This document shows positions 21,578 through 29,462 of a stretch of DNA of 48,026 nt, piece by piece. The notes beneath the pieces are model-generated. The model ran no database searches. It saw only the letters and a list, made by a program, of their open reading frames with translations, and was not told the DNA's origin. Position 1 is the first letter of the stretch. The number at the start of each line of letters is the position of its first letter. The translations under genes were made by a program, and so were the position numbers. The DNA comes from Xanthobacteraceae bacterium (lineage in GTDB: Bacteria; Pseudomonadota; Alphaproteobacteria; Rhizobiales; Xanthobacteraceae), in contig JASHOX010000216.1 in the NCBI GenBank assembly GCA_030038415.1, positions 1 to 48,026 on the forward strand, given 5' to 3'.

Positions 21578-23029
21578 TTAGCGCCCACCGATCGGCGCCG
21601 GCGGAGTAGGCGCGCCGTCAAGCCCGGCACGTGGCGGGCGGCGACCATTCGCCGCGTCTGAATCTTTTACCGGCTTCTTCTTTATATCCTTTTTGGCATC
21701 GGCGGGCTTCTTCGCGTCGTCCTGCGCGGCGGCGCCTTTTTTCGCCGGCTCCAAGGGCGACAGCGCCGCCGACTGCGGCACGGCGTCGACCGGCGCCGCG
21801 CGCCGCGGCCAGGAAAAATCGTCGGCGCGGCCGGGAACCGAGGCGACCGGCGCGCCGCGATCCAGCACTTTTTGCGCCAGCGGATCGGAGGCGACCGGCG
21901 CCGGCTCGCTGCCGCCGCCGAGCAGGCCGCCGGCGCCGCCTTCGGTGCTGCTTACCGTCAGCGGCAAGACCGGACCGACGTCGGGCCGCGCCGTGCCGGG
22001 TTTGACCGGCGCGGCTTGCTCCGGCAGCGCCACCGGCGCGACGTGGTTCGACAAGACGCGGCGCAATTCCTGATCGACGTAGCTCGCGAGCTTCACCGCG
22101 CCGGCTTTGGTGAAATGGACCCCGTCGGCGGTACGCAGCCGCCGGATCTGGCCCTCGAAATCCGGGCCGTCCACCGCATAGCGGCCCTGGTCGTCGGTGA
22201 AGCCGTCCCAGATGTCGACGTAGTAGATGCCGGCGCGCTCGGCGCGCTCGCGATAGAGCTCGTCGAGATAGGCCATATCGCTGGTCGACTTCGGTCCGCG
22301 CAGCGCCGGCAAGCCGACCCACAGTACCGGCACGCCCTTGCTCTTGAGCGCCGCGATCATGGCGTCGATGCGCTTGACGTAAAGCTCCGCCCACAAATCG
22401 GTGTGGAAGTCGTAGGAGCTGCCGGGAACCGGATGCTGCGTCGTAGCGTCCGCAGATTGCGCCGCCGCGGCGGCGTCGGATGGCGCGGCAGGCTTCTGGG
22501 CCGGCGTCGGCTCGGCGCCCTTTGCCGGCGGAGCGCCATCGCGGATCGGCAGCCGGTCGTTCAGCCCGAGCATGACGACAATGGCATTCGGCTTGTCATT
22601 CGCCAGCTGATCCTTGAGCACCGCCGGCCAGTCGAGCGTCTCGTTCTTGGCGTCGTAGCGGATCAGGCCTGCGGTGGCGCGAACGTAGCGCACCACGCCA
22701 GTGTCCGGTTGGTCGGCATAGGCCTCGTCGAGGCCGTAGCCGAGCCAGTCGGCCATCGAATCGCCGACCACAACGATCGTCGAGGTTGGCGGCGTCTCCA
22801 ATTTGCGCGGCGCCGGAGCCTTGGAGTAGTCGGCAACCGGCGGCCGATAGCGCGGACCGCCGAAAAACGGAAACGAGAAGAAATCGCGCTGCTGCGGTTG
22901 CTGAGAGTAGCCCGGAGCGGACGGATGATCGGACCAATAATAGACCTGAGCGGCCGCAGGCACGGACGCGGCGGCGGCGCCCGCCGCAATAGCCAGCGCG
23001 CCAATGACCCGTCGCCAATTCCTTGCCAT
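21578..23029 (-). CDS. exported SGNH-hydrolase (DUF459) protein
   Basis: A 483-residue periplasmic protein. Residues 1-28 are a signal peptide (start MARNWRR, cleavage near AAAQ). An aromatic- and proline-rich linker follows, then an SGNH/GDSL hydrolase domain from about residue 84: block I GDSMADWLG (Ser91), block III GLNDR and block V DGVHFTKAG with the catalytic Asp-x-x-His. A long Ala/Pro/Lys-rich disordered tail ends the chain. This is the DUF459 type found in Rhizobiales, close in fold to PatA/PatB-like or acetyl-esterase enzymes acting on cell-wall polymers; the substrate is not known. The start at 23029 is preferred over 23083 because it gives a normal signal peptide. It lies next to a murein transglycosylase gene on the same strand. 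Confidence 0.87.
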   Translation of the reverse strand: MARNWRRVIGALAIAAGAAAASVPAAAQVYYWSDHPSAPGYSQQPQQRDFFSFPFFGGPRYRPPVADYSKAPAPRKLETPPTSTIVVVGDSMADWLGYGLDEAYADQPDTGVVRYVRATAGLIRYDAKNETLDWPAVLKDQLANDKPNAIVVMLGLNDRLPIRDGAPPAKGAEPTPAQKPAAPSDAAAAAQSADATTQHPVPGSSYDFHTDLWAELYVKRIDAMIAALKSKGVPVLWVGLPALRGPKSTSDMAYLDELYRERAERAGIYYVDIWDGFTDDQGRYAVDGPDFEGQIRRLRTADGVHFTKAGAVKLASYVDQELRRVLSNHVAPVALPEQAAPVKPGTARPDVGPVLPLTVSSTEGGAGGLLGGGSEPAPVASDPLAQKVLDRGAPVASVPGRADDFSWPRRAAPVDAVPQSAALSPLEPAKKGAAAQDDAKKPADAKKDIKKKPVKDSDAANGRRPPRAGLDGAPTPPAPIGGR

Positions 23030-23174
23030 CAACCGTTCGCCCCAACGAAGCCAAAGCCTGATCAGACTAGCGCATCGCGGCATAAAAGCCGACGCCAGAA
23101 CCGGCCCGCTCGGGCGAGAATTTAGGCTGGGATCGTGTCAAACTCAGGGTAGCCGGACGCGGGCGCGCGCCGAT

Positions 23175-24527
23175 TTACGGCTGGCGCAACCGGTCGAGCA
23201 CGTCGCTCGAGGCGAAACCGTCCGGAATCTGGCCGATCGAGGCCTGGAAATCGCGGATGGCCAGCCGGCTGCGCGGACCGATCAGCCCGTCGGGCTCGCC
23301 GATGGCAAAGCCGCGGCGCGCCAGAAGCTCTTGCATCTGGTAGCGCTCGTCGAGCGTGAGCACGCGCTCGTCGCGCGGCCAGCCTTGCACGAACGGCGCG
23401 CCGCCGCGCATGCGGTCGGCGAGATGGCCGATGGCGAGCGCATAAGCCTCCGCGGGATTGTATTTCATGATGACGCTGAAATTTTTCAGCATCAGGAAGG
23501 CCGGGCCGCGGGCGCCGGCCGGCAGCAGCAGAAACGCCCGGTCCTCGGGACGGGGAAAGGCTCGGCCGTCGGCGCGGCGCACGCCGAGGCTCTGCCATTG
23601 CCGTACCATCATCTGCCGCGAGCTGTCGGCGAACAGATAATTGAAATCGCGCGGCAGCGCGACCTCGTAGCCCCAGGTCTCGCCGCTGACCCAGCCGTCG
23701 AGCTTTAGATTGTTCGCCGTCGAGGCGATCACGTCCGGGACCGAATCGACGACGTCGCGGTGGCCGTCGCCGTCGAAATCCACAGCGTAGCGCTTGAACG
23801 TGGTCGGCATGAACTGCGTCGGCCCGAACGCGCCGGCCCAGGAGCCGACCAGACGGTCGGGCGGCACGTCGCCACGCTGCAGGATTTCCAGCGTCGCCAG
23901 AAATTCGCCGCGAAAGAAATCGCGCCGGCGGCCGACGCAGGCGAGCGTCGCGGTCGAGCGGATCACCGGCCGATCGCCGCCCTGCGTGCCGTAGTCCGAT
24001 TCGACGCCCCAGATGGCGGCGAGGATGTAACGGTCGACGCTATAGGCGCGCTCGACCGCGGCGAAGGTCGGCGCATATTGCGCCAACAGCTCGCGGCCGC
24101 GGCCGATGCGGTCGTCACTGACCAGGAGATCGAGGTAGTCCCACGGCGCCTTGGTGAATTCCGGCTGCGCATCGAGCTTGTCCATGATGCTCAGGTCCGG
24201 CGTCAGCCCCGCAGTGAAGCGCTCGAAATTCGCCCGGCTGATGCCGCGCCGCTCAGCCTCGGGCCAGAGACCCTCCAAGCAGCTGCCGAATTCGGCAGCT
24301 GCAGAACGAATTGCATCCGCCGTCATCAGCGGACTGCCCGAGGCGCCGGACTGCCCGCTCCATTGCGCCGCATCGCTCGAAGCGGGAACCGAGCTTAGCG
24401 GCGGGGGTTGAAAGAGGCGCGTCAGCCAGTTGTCGGGCTGTTGCGCGCGCACGGCGCCGGCGAAACCCGCGGCGAGGCTGGCGCCGAGCAGGACGGCAAC
24501 GCTACGGCGAATGGTCAGCGAACGCAT
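23175..24527 (-). CDS. MltB-type lytic murein transglycosylase with peptidoglycan-binding domain
   Basis: A 450-residue periplasmic enzyme that cleaves the MurNAc-GlcNAc bond of peptidoglycan with formation of 1,6-anhydro ends. The signal peptide covers residues 1-29 (cleavage after VRAQ). The SLT_2/MltB catalytic domain carries the acid Glu177 in AAIWGVESDYG, the tract QGGDRPVIRSTATLACVGRR and the FGPTQFMPTTF loop. The C-terminal 60 residues are a PG_binding_1 helical domain (MQELLARRGFAIGEPDGLIG). There is no lipobox, so this is a soluble, not lipoprotein, form, unlike E. coli MltB. The ATG at 24527 gives the proper signal sequence. It is upstream of the DUF459 gene by 145 bp, so the two may share a transcript for cell-wall turnover. 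Confidence 0.93.
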   Translation of the reverse strand: MRSLTIRRSVAVLLGASLAAGFAGAVRAQQPDNWLTRLFQPPPLSSVPASSDAAQWSGQSGASGSPLMTADAIRSAAAEFGSCLEGLWPEAERRGISRANFERFTAGLTPDLSIMDKLDAQPEFTKAPWDYLDLLVSDDRIGRGRELLAQYAPTFAAVERAYSVDRYILAAIWGVESDYGTQGGDRPVIRSTATLACVGRRRDFFRGEFLATLEILQRGDVPPDRLVGSWAGAFGPTQFMPTTFKRYAVDFDGDGHRDVVDSVPDVIASTANNLKLDGWVSGETWGYEVALPRDFNYLFADSSRQMMVRQWQSLGVRRADGRAFPRPEDRAFLLLPAGARGPAFLMLKNFSVIMKYNPAEAYALAIGHLADRMRGGAPFVQGWPRDERVLTLDERYQMQELLARRGFAIGEPDGLIGPRSRLAIRDFQASIGQIPDGFASSDVLDRLRQP

Positions 24528-24836
24528 GGGCTTCCGGTCCCGACTTACGGCCGCGCCAATGGCCGCCCCGACAGGCACCTGCTAATGTACATCGAATCAC
24601 TAACAGTGCGTTCTTGCCGCCGGCGGCAAAGCGATTGCACCCATGCGGGCAGTCACAGTGCGGCCATCGGTTACGGGTTAAAATCTTGGCCGAGGCTCGA
24701 TTTTTCCGTCTCAGCCTCGTTCAGCCATGAACAAGCAATTAGGCGAGACTTTGGAAAACCCGGTTCCGCACGATAATTTCCGCCGCGCAACGCCGCTCCT
24801 TCCGGTTTTGTCATCCACAGCGCCTTCCGACATCGC
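24528..24836. other. divergent intergenic region between mltB-type gene and galU
   Basis: This 309-bp gap holds no convincing gene. A 7-bp stem CGAGGCT/AGCCTCG with a 15-nt loop lies at 24691-24719. A 37-codon frame (ATG 24727 to TGA 24838-24840) ends in an ATGA overlap with the galU start, but it has no ribosome binding site and an unconvincing sequence. Promoters for both flanking genes should be here; none is clear by eye. Confidence 0.4.
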
Positions 24837-25727
24837 ATGAACACCGTCCGCAAAGCCGTCTTTCCCGTCGCCGGTCTCGGCACCCGGTTCCTGCCCGCGA
24901 CCAAGGCCATGCCCAAGGAAATGTTGCCGGTCGTCGACCGGCCGCTGATCCAGCACGTCGTCGACGAGGCGCGCGAGGCCGGCATCGAGCATTTCATCTT
25001 CGTCACCGGCCGCAACAAGGCCGTCATCGAGGACCACTTCGATCGCCAGTTCGAGCTGGAAATGACGCTGCTCGAGCGGCAGAAGCACAAGATCCTCGAT
25101 TATCTCAATCAGGACCTGCCGGTGCCCGGCTCGACGAGCTTCACCCGCCAGCAGGAGCCGCTCGGTCTCGGCCACGCGGTGTGGTGCGCGCGTGAATTGA
25201 TCGGTCACGAGCCGTTCGCGCTGTTGCTGCCGGACGTGCTGGTGCAGCACGAACAGGGCTGTCTGGCGCAGATGCTTGAGGCGGCGCGCGAACTGCCCGG
25301 TGACGCCAATATCGTCGCCGTCGAGGAAGTACCGCACGAGCGCGTCGATCAATACGGCGTCGTCGGCATCGGCGAGCGCAAGGGCAAGATGTTCTCGATC
25401 ACCAGCATGGTGGAGAAGCCGCCGGTCGGCCGTGCGCCGTCCAATCTCATCCTCACCGGACGCTATATTCTGCAGCCGGAAATCCTGAAAATCCTCAGCA
25501 CGCAGGAGCGTGGCGCCGGCGGCGAAATCCAGTTGACTGACGCCATGATCCAATTGGCGCGCCAGCAGCCGTTTTACGGCCTGCAATTCGACGGCCGCAG
25601 CTTCGACTGCGGCTCCAAGATCGGCTTTCTCGCCGCCAACGTCTCCTACGCGCTGGCGCGCCCCGACATCGCGCCGGGCTTCCGCGCCGAGATCAAGAAA
25701 ATCCTGGGCGACCTCAACGGCGAATGA
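24837..25727 (+). CDS. galU: UTP--glucose-1-phosphate uridylyltransferase
   Basis: A 296-residue cytoplasmic enzyme that makes UDP-glucose from UTP and glucose-1-phosphate, feeding exopolysaccharide, lipopolysaccharide and glucan synthesis. The N-terminal nucleotide-binding signature is [20 protein letters not shown] followed by [13 protein letters not shown]. Further family segments are [19 protein letters not shown] (metal-binding Asp), MVEKP and a late [12 protein letters not shown]. Length is standard. No Shine-Dalgarno sequence is visible before the ATG, so translation may be leaderless or depend on coupling with a short upstream frame. Its divergent neighbours act on the cell wall, giving an envelope-synthesis locus. 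Confidence 0.96.
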   Translation: MNTVRKAVFPVAGLGTRFLPATKAMPKEMLPVVDRPLIQHVVDEAREAGIEHFIFVTGRNKAVIEDHFDRQFELEMTLLERQKHKILDYLNQDLPVPGSTSFTRQQEPLGLGHAVWCARELIGHEPFALLLPDVLVQHEQGCLAQMLEAARELPGDANIVAVEEVPHERVDQYGVVGIGERKGKMFSITSMVEKPPVGRAPSNLILTGRYILQPEILKILSTQERGAGGEIQLTDAMIQLARQQPFYGLQFDGRSFDCGSKIGFLAANVSYALARPDIAPGFRAEIKKILGDLNGE

Positions 25728-25827
25728 GGCTGCGCTTCTCTTAGAGCGCCGCCGCAAGCAGTCACTCAATCGGCGCCGGAGATCCGCGGGCAAGAACGGT
25801 TTTTTCAGAAGCGCATTGTCGCATAGT

Positions 25828-25851
25828 GTCCGGCATTCCCCGGCGCCGGAC
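25828..25851. terminator. GC-rich hairpin between convergent galU and LysR genes
   Basis: GTCCGGC (25828-25834) and GCCGGAC (25845-25851) form a perfect 7-bp stem with a 10-nt loop, 3 bp past the LysR stop. No T-run follows on either strand, so intrinsic termination is uncertain. Confidence 0.35.
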
Positions 25852-25853
25852 CT

Positions 25854-26774
25854 TCATTCGCGAAACAATTGGACAAAGGTCCTTCTGAGCCAGCGGCTCG
25901 ACGCATCGCGGTCGAATCGCTCGTGCCAATAGATCTTGATGTCATAAGGCCGCAACGGCACCGGCGGCGCCATGATCTTGATCGACACCAGCTGCGAAAA
26001 GGCCTGCGCCAGCCGGCCGGGCATGATCACCAGGAGGTCGGAATTGGCGATGACCAGCGGCAGCACCATGAATTGCGGCACCGTGAGCCGCGGCGGCGCC
26101 ATCAGGCCGTGCTTCTTGAGCTCGTCCTCGACGACGGTATGCGCCATGCCGCTGGCGTCGGCCAGCGCGCGCGGCGATTTGGCAAACGCTTCCGGCGACA
26201 TGGCCGAGCGGAAGTTCGGGTGATCGGCGCGGACGACGCAGACATAGCGCTCGCGAAACAGCACGCTCTGGCGAAATCCGGTGGTGAGATTGCGGAAAAA
26301 GCCGACCGCGGCGTCGACCTCTCCGGAGGCGAGCGCCGTGCCGGGTTGCTCGAGCGGAATCGGACAAACGCGAAGACCGGCCAGCGGTGCTTCCTCGCCC
26401 ATATGCGCGAGCAGCCTGGGCAACATGACCATCTGCCCCACATCGCTCAGATAGACGTTGAACCGGCGGGTCGTCGATTTGGCGTCGAACGGCGCGTTCG
26501 AGGCGAAACCGTCGAGCAGAATGTCGAGCGCCTTGCGCGCGGCGGCGCTCAAGCGCTCGCCGTACGGCGTCGGAAAGAAGCCGCCGCTGCCGCGCACGAA
26601 CAGCGGATCGCCGGTGCGATTGCGGAGCCTGGCCAAAGCATGGCTGGCGGCGGATTGCGACAGGCCGAGCCGGGCCGCCGCCGCCGCCAGCTTGCGCAGC
26701 TCGAAGAGCGCCGCGAGCAGCCGGATTTCGCCAAATTCCAAATCGTCAATATGCATGGAGTGCATATTGTGCAT
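25854..26774 (-). CDS. LysR-family transcriptional regulator
   Basis: A 306-residue LysR-type regulator. The N-terminal winged helix is IRLLAALFELRKLAAAAARL followed by GLSQSAASHALARLRNRTGD and FVRGSGG, as in NodD/LeuO-type LysR proteins. The C-terminal periplasmic-binding-like effector domain runs from about residue 95 (FNVYLSDVGQMVMLPRLL) to the end. The chain starts Met-His-x three times (MHNMHSMHIDD), so three in-frame ATGs exist at 26774, 26765 and 26756; the last is also plausible. It is divergent from a 2-oxoglutarate dioxygenase gene and a TRAP transporter, which it probably controls in response to their substrate. Confidence 0.93.
   Translation of the reverse strand: MHNMHSMHIDDLEFGEIRLLAALFELRKLAAAAARLGLSQSAASHALARLRNRTGDPLFVRGSGGFFPTPYGERLSAAARKALDILLDGFASNAPFDAKSTTRRFNVYLSDVGQMVMLPRLLAHMGEEAPLAGLRVCPIPLEQPGTALASGEVDAAVGFFRNLTTGFRQSVLFRERYVCVVRADHPNFRSAMSPEAFAKSPRALADASGMAHTVVEDELKKHGLMAPPRLTVPQFMVLPLVIANSDLLVIMPGRLAQAFSQLVSIKIMAPPVPLRPYDIKIYWHERFDRDASSRWLRRTFVQLFRE
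26751..26774. promoter_or_regulatory. three TGCAT repeats at 9-bp spacing over the LysR start
   Basis: TGCAT occurs at 26752-26756, 26761-26765 and 26770-26774, with 4-bp spacers GGAG and ATTG. With the A at 26751 the first two make an inverted repeat ATGCA-N5-TGCAT. The copies encode the Met-His starts of the LysR protein on the minus strand. An operator overlapping the start codons would allow autoregulation; chance codon repetition is the alternative. Confidence 0.4.
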
Positions 26775-26873
26775 GAATGAGGCTGAATGACCAGGGTGAC
26801 GCGCGCGGTACGGCCGTGATGCATCATGGCGGCCAGGCAGAGAGAAGCCGTTGCGCGCAGAGGGAGATTGCCC

Positions 26874-27848
26874 ATGAACAAGCCGTTCGAATTCCGGGGC
26901 GGCAAGCCGCTTGTCAGCGAACAGGCCGGAGTCGTCGTCAAACGCGTCGGCGCCCATCTCGGCGCCGAGGTCGGCGGCGTCGATTTGCGCCAGCCGTTGT
27001 CGAATGCGCAGTTCAAAGCCATCGAGGCCGCGCTGGTCGACAATGAGCTCCTCATCTTCCGCGACCAAAATATCTCGTCCGACGATCTCATGGCGTTTGG
27101 CCGCCGCTTCGGCGAGTTGACCGTCCATCCGTTCGCGCCCAACGAGGGCAAGAATGCCCCCGAACTCATCAAATTCAGGAACGATGAGAAGACGCCGCCC
27201 TACGGCACCGACGTCTGGCACTCCGACGAGACGTTCCGCGCCGAGCCGCCGATGGCGACCATGCTGGTCGCCAAGGAAGTGCCGGCTGTCGGCGGCGACA
27301 CCATGTTCGTGAGCATGACCGCCGCCTATGACGGCTTGAGCGATCGACTGCAGCAGTTCGTTTCCGGGCTCGACGGCATCCACGACATGAAGCCGTTCCG
27401 CCCGCTGTTCGGCAAATCCGAGGAGGAACGCAAAAAGCTGCAGCATTTCGAGCTGATGTATCCGCCGCAGCTACATCCGGTGGTGCGCATCCATCCGGTC
27501 TCCGGACGCAAGGTGCTGTTCGTCAATCCGCAGTTCACGGTCGGCATCAACAGCATGGAAGAGCACGAGAGCCGTGCGCTGCTCGACCTGCTGTTCCGCC
27601 AGGCTCTGGTGCCGGAATATCAATTCCGCCTGCATTGGGCGCCGCACACCATCGCGGTGTGGGACAACCGCTCGACCCAGCATTACGCTGTGCACGACTA
27701 TTACCCGCAACGCCGCTACATGGAGCGGGTGACCATCAAGGGCGGACCGGTGACCGGCGTGCCGCGCGCGGAGCCGTCGACCATCCGCCGGCTCAAATAT
27801 GTCGCGCCCGCCGGGGTCGACGTGCACGGCGGGCACAAGCCGCACTGA
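26874..27848 (+). CDS. TauD/TfdA-family Fe(II)/2-oxoglutarate-dependent dioxygenase
   Basis: A 324-residue non-haem iron oxygenase that couples 2-oxoglutarate decarboxylation to hydroxylation of a small organic substrate (taurine, alkylsulfates or phenoxyacetates in known members). The iron ligands are His116 and Asp118 in VWHSDETF and the distal His270 in WDNRSTQHYAVHDYY; the 2-oxoglutarate arginine is in QRRYMERVTI. The N-terminal VGAHLGAEVGGVDLRQPL is the usual family opening. I start at ATG 26874, with AGGGAG 7 nt before it, rather than upstream at 26826. It is followed 63 bp later by a TRAP transporter and is divergent from a LysR gene; this fits uptake and first oxidative attack on one compound. 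The exact substrate is unknown. Confidence 0.93.
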   Translation: MNKPFEFRGGKPLVSEQAGVVVKRVGAHLGAEVGGVDLRQPLSNAQFKAIEAALVDNELLIFRDQNISSDDLMAFGRRFGELTVHPFAPNEGKNAPELIKFRNDEKTPPYGTDVWHSDETFRAEPPMATMLVAKEVPAVGGDTMFVSMTAAYDGLSDRLQQFVSGLDGIHDMKPFRPLFGKSEEERKKLQHFELMYPPQLHPVVRIHPVSGRKVLFVNPQFTVGINSMEEHESRALLDLLFRQALVPEYQFRLHWAPHTIAVWDNRSTQHYAVHDYYPQRRYMERVTIKGGPVTGVPRAEPSTIRRLKYVAPAGVDVHGGHKPH

Positions 27849-27911
27849 CGGCGACTAAATCGAGTTCAAGAAGCGGGCCCAAAGCCTGTCACAGTCAACG
27901 GGAGGAGCGTC

Positions 27912-28958
27912 ATGAACAGGCGGGAGTTCACCACGTCGTTGCTGGCCGGCGCGGCGTCGGTCGTGTCGCCGGCGGTAGCGCGCAGCGACACGGTTTATAA
28001 TCTTAAGCTCGGTCACTTCATCAATGCCCAGCACATATTTGCTCAGTACCTGCAGCATTGGGTCGACGATCTGAAGCAGCGGTCCGACGGCAGGCTGAAC
28101 ATCACTATTTTCCCGGCCAACGAGATGGGTCCGGTGCAGAATTACGTCGACTATGCGCGCACCGGCGTCGCCGACATTACCTGGTACCTGACCGGCGCCA
28201 CGCCCGGCCGCTTCCCCCTCACCGAGATCATCCAACTGCCCTACATGGCCGGCAGCGCCGAAATCGGCACCCAAACGCTGAACGATCCCGACGTGCTCAA
28301 GTTGCTCGAACCGGAATATGAGGGCCTCAGGATTCTTTATCTCTTGACCACTCAGCCGGGCAATCTCCTGACCTCGACCAAGCCGGTGCGCACCGTCGAG
28401 GATATGAAGGGTCTGCGCATCCGCTTCGCTTCGGTGACCATCAAGAGCTTCATTGCCGCGCTCGGCGGTACGCCCGTTGGCGTGCCGCCCAGCGGCATCG
28501 CCGACGCCATGCAAAAGAACACGATCGACGGCTGTTTCCTCGATTACGGCGGCGCCGATACGGCGTTCCATCTCGGCGGCATCGTCAAATACTCGACCGA
28601 GATGTATTCTTACGTGTCCAGCTTCGGCGTGGTGATGAACCCGGCCTCTTACGCCAAGCTGCCGCCCGATCTGCAAAAACTGATCGACGACACGACGCGC
28701 CCGCGCGTCGGCGAGATCGGCAAGCTCTGGGATTCTGCCGACGCGCCGGGCAAGAAATACCTCGTGTCCGAAGGCGACACGCCAATCGAGCTTGCTAAGG
28801 ATGAGGACGCCCTGTTCAAGAAGATCGGCGCCGAGGACACCGCCAGGGTACTTGCCGAGCTCGACCGCAAGGGCATGCCGGCGAGCAAGGTACACGGCGC
28901 GATGAAAACTGCCGCCGACAAATACGCCAAGACCTCGTTCTCCTTCTGGAAAACGTAA
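27912..28958 (+). CDS. TRAP transporter substrate-binding protein (DctP family)
   Basis: A 348-residue periplasmic receptor for a tripartite ATP-independent transporter. The N-terminus MNRREFTTSLLAGAASVVSP is a twin-arginine-like signal. The mature protein has typical DctP features: YNLKLGHFINAQHIFAQYLQ, LNITIFPANEMGPVQNYVDYARTG, and GLRIRFASVTIKSFIAALGGTPVG, where the arginine of the I-R motif binds the ligand carboxylate. A good GGGAGGA ribosome binding site precedes the ATG. It is the first of three transporter genes in order P-Q-M, 12 bp before the small permease. The substrate is probably an organic acid or sulfonate that the dioxygenase upstream attacks. Confidence 0.92.
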   Translation: MNRREFTTSLLAGAASVVSPAVARSDTVYNLKLGHFINAQHIFAQYLQHWVDDLKQRSDGRLNITIFPANEMGPVQNYVDYARTGVADITWYLTGATPGRFPLTEIIQLPYMAGSAEIGTQTLNDPDVLKLLEPEYEGLRILYLLTTQPGNLLTSTKPVRTVEDMKGLRIRFASVTIKSFIAALGGTPVGVPPSGIADAMQKNTIDGCFLDYGGADTAFHLGGIVKYSTEMYSYVSSFGVVMNPASYAKLPPDLQKLIDDTTRPRVGEIGKLWDSADAPGKKYLVSEGDTPIELAKDEDALFKKIGAEDTARVLAELDRKGMPASKVHGAMKTAADKYAKTSFSFWKT

Positions 28959-28970
28959 ACGGCACCGGGA

Positions 28971-29462
28971 ATGCGTGCGTTTCTGACGGCGGTCACGCGC
29001 TGCGCCAACTATGCCAGCGCCGTTTTTCTAGCGGCGATGATGCTGATCACCGTCGCCGACGTGGTATTGCGCGCGGCATTCAATCTACCGATCACCGGCA
29101 CCTACGACCTGGTACAGCTGTTCCTGGTCGGTACGGTGTTCCTGAGCATCCCCGACGTTTTCCTGCGCGATCGGAATATCGTCATCGACTTCGTCGATCA
29201 TGTGTTTGGACCGCGCGCCATTGGCGCGCTCAAGCTGATCGCCAACGTTTTGGCGATAGCGTTTCTCGTCGTGCTGCTGTGGCGGATGATCCCGCCGGCG
29301 CTCGATTCGGCGAGATTTAACGAAGTGTCGCCCGACCTTTCGATTCCGATGGACGTGCACTGGACGCTGATGATCGCGGGCATCGTCACCACCCTGCCTG
29401 CCGCCCTCTGCGTGCTGATCGAGAGCGCGCAGGCGTTGGCGCGGCAGCGAGCTGGGCGATGA
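28971..29462 (+). CDS. TRAP transporter small permease (DctQ family)
   Basis: A 163-residue inner-membrane protein with four hydrophobic segments (about residues 15-35, 45-65, 85-105 and 130-150), as in DctQ subunits. Typical features are ADVVLRAAFNLPITGTYDLVQ and DRNIVIDFVDHVFGPRAIGA. It pairs with the large permease in the membrane to make the sodium-driven TRAP complex. Its last codons overlap the start of the large permease gene by 4 bp (ATGA), so translation is coupled. Confidence 0.9.
   Translation: MRAFLTAVTRCANYASAVFLAAMMLITVADVVLRAAFNLPITGTYDLVQLFLVGTVFLSIPDVFLRDRNIVIDFVDHVFGPRAIGALKLIANVLAIAFLVVLLWRMIPPALDSARFNEVSPDLSIPMDVHWTLMIAGIVTTLPAALCVLIESAQALARQRAGR

Noticed and set aside
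24727..24840. 37-codon frame overlapping the galU start as a separate gene
   Set aside because: No ribosome binding site and no recognisable sequence; kept only as a possible translational feature.
26775..27446. Upstream extension of the LysR frame, which would add about 220 residues
   Set aside because: The added part overlaps the convincing dioxygenase gene on the other strand and has no LysR similarity; the HTH begins just after the Met-His starts.
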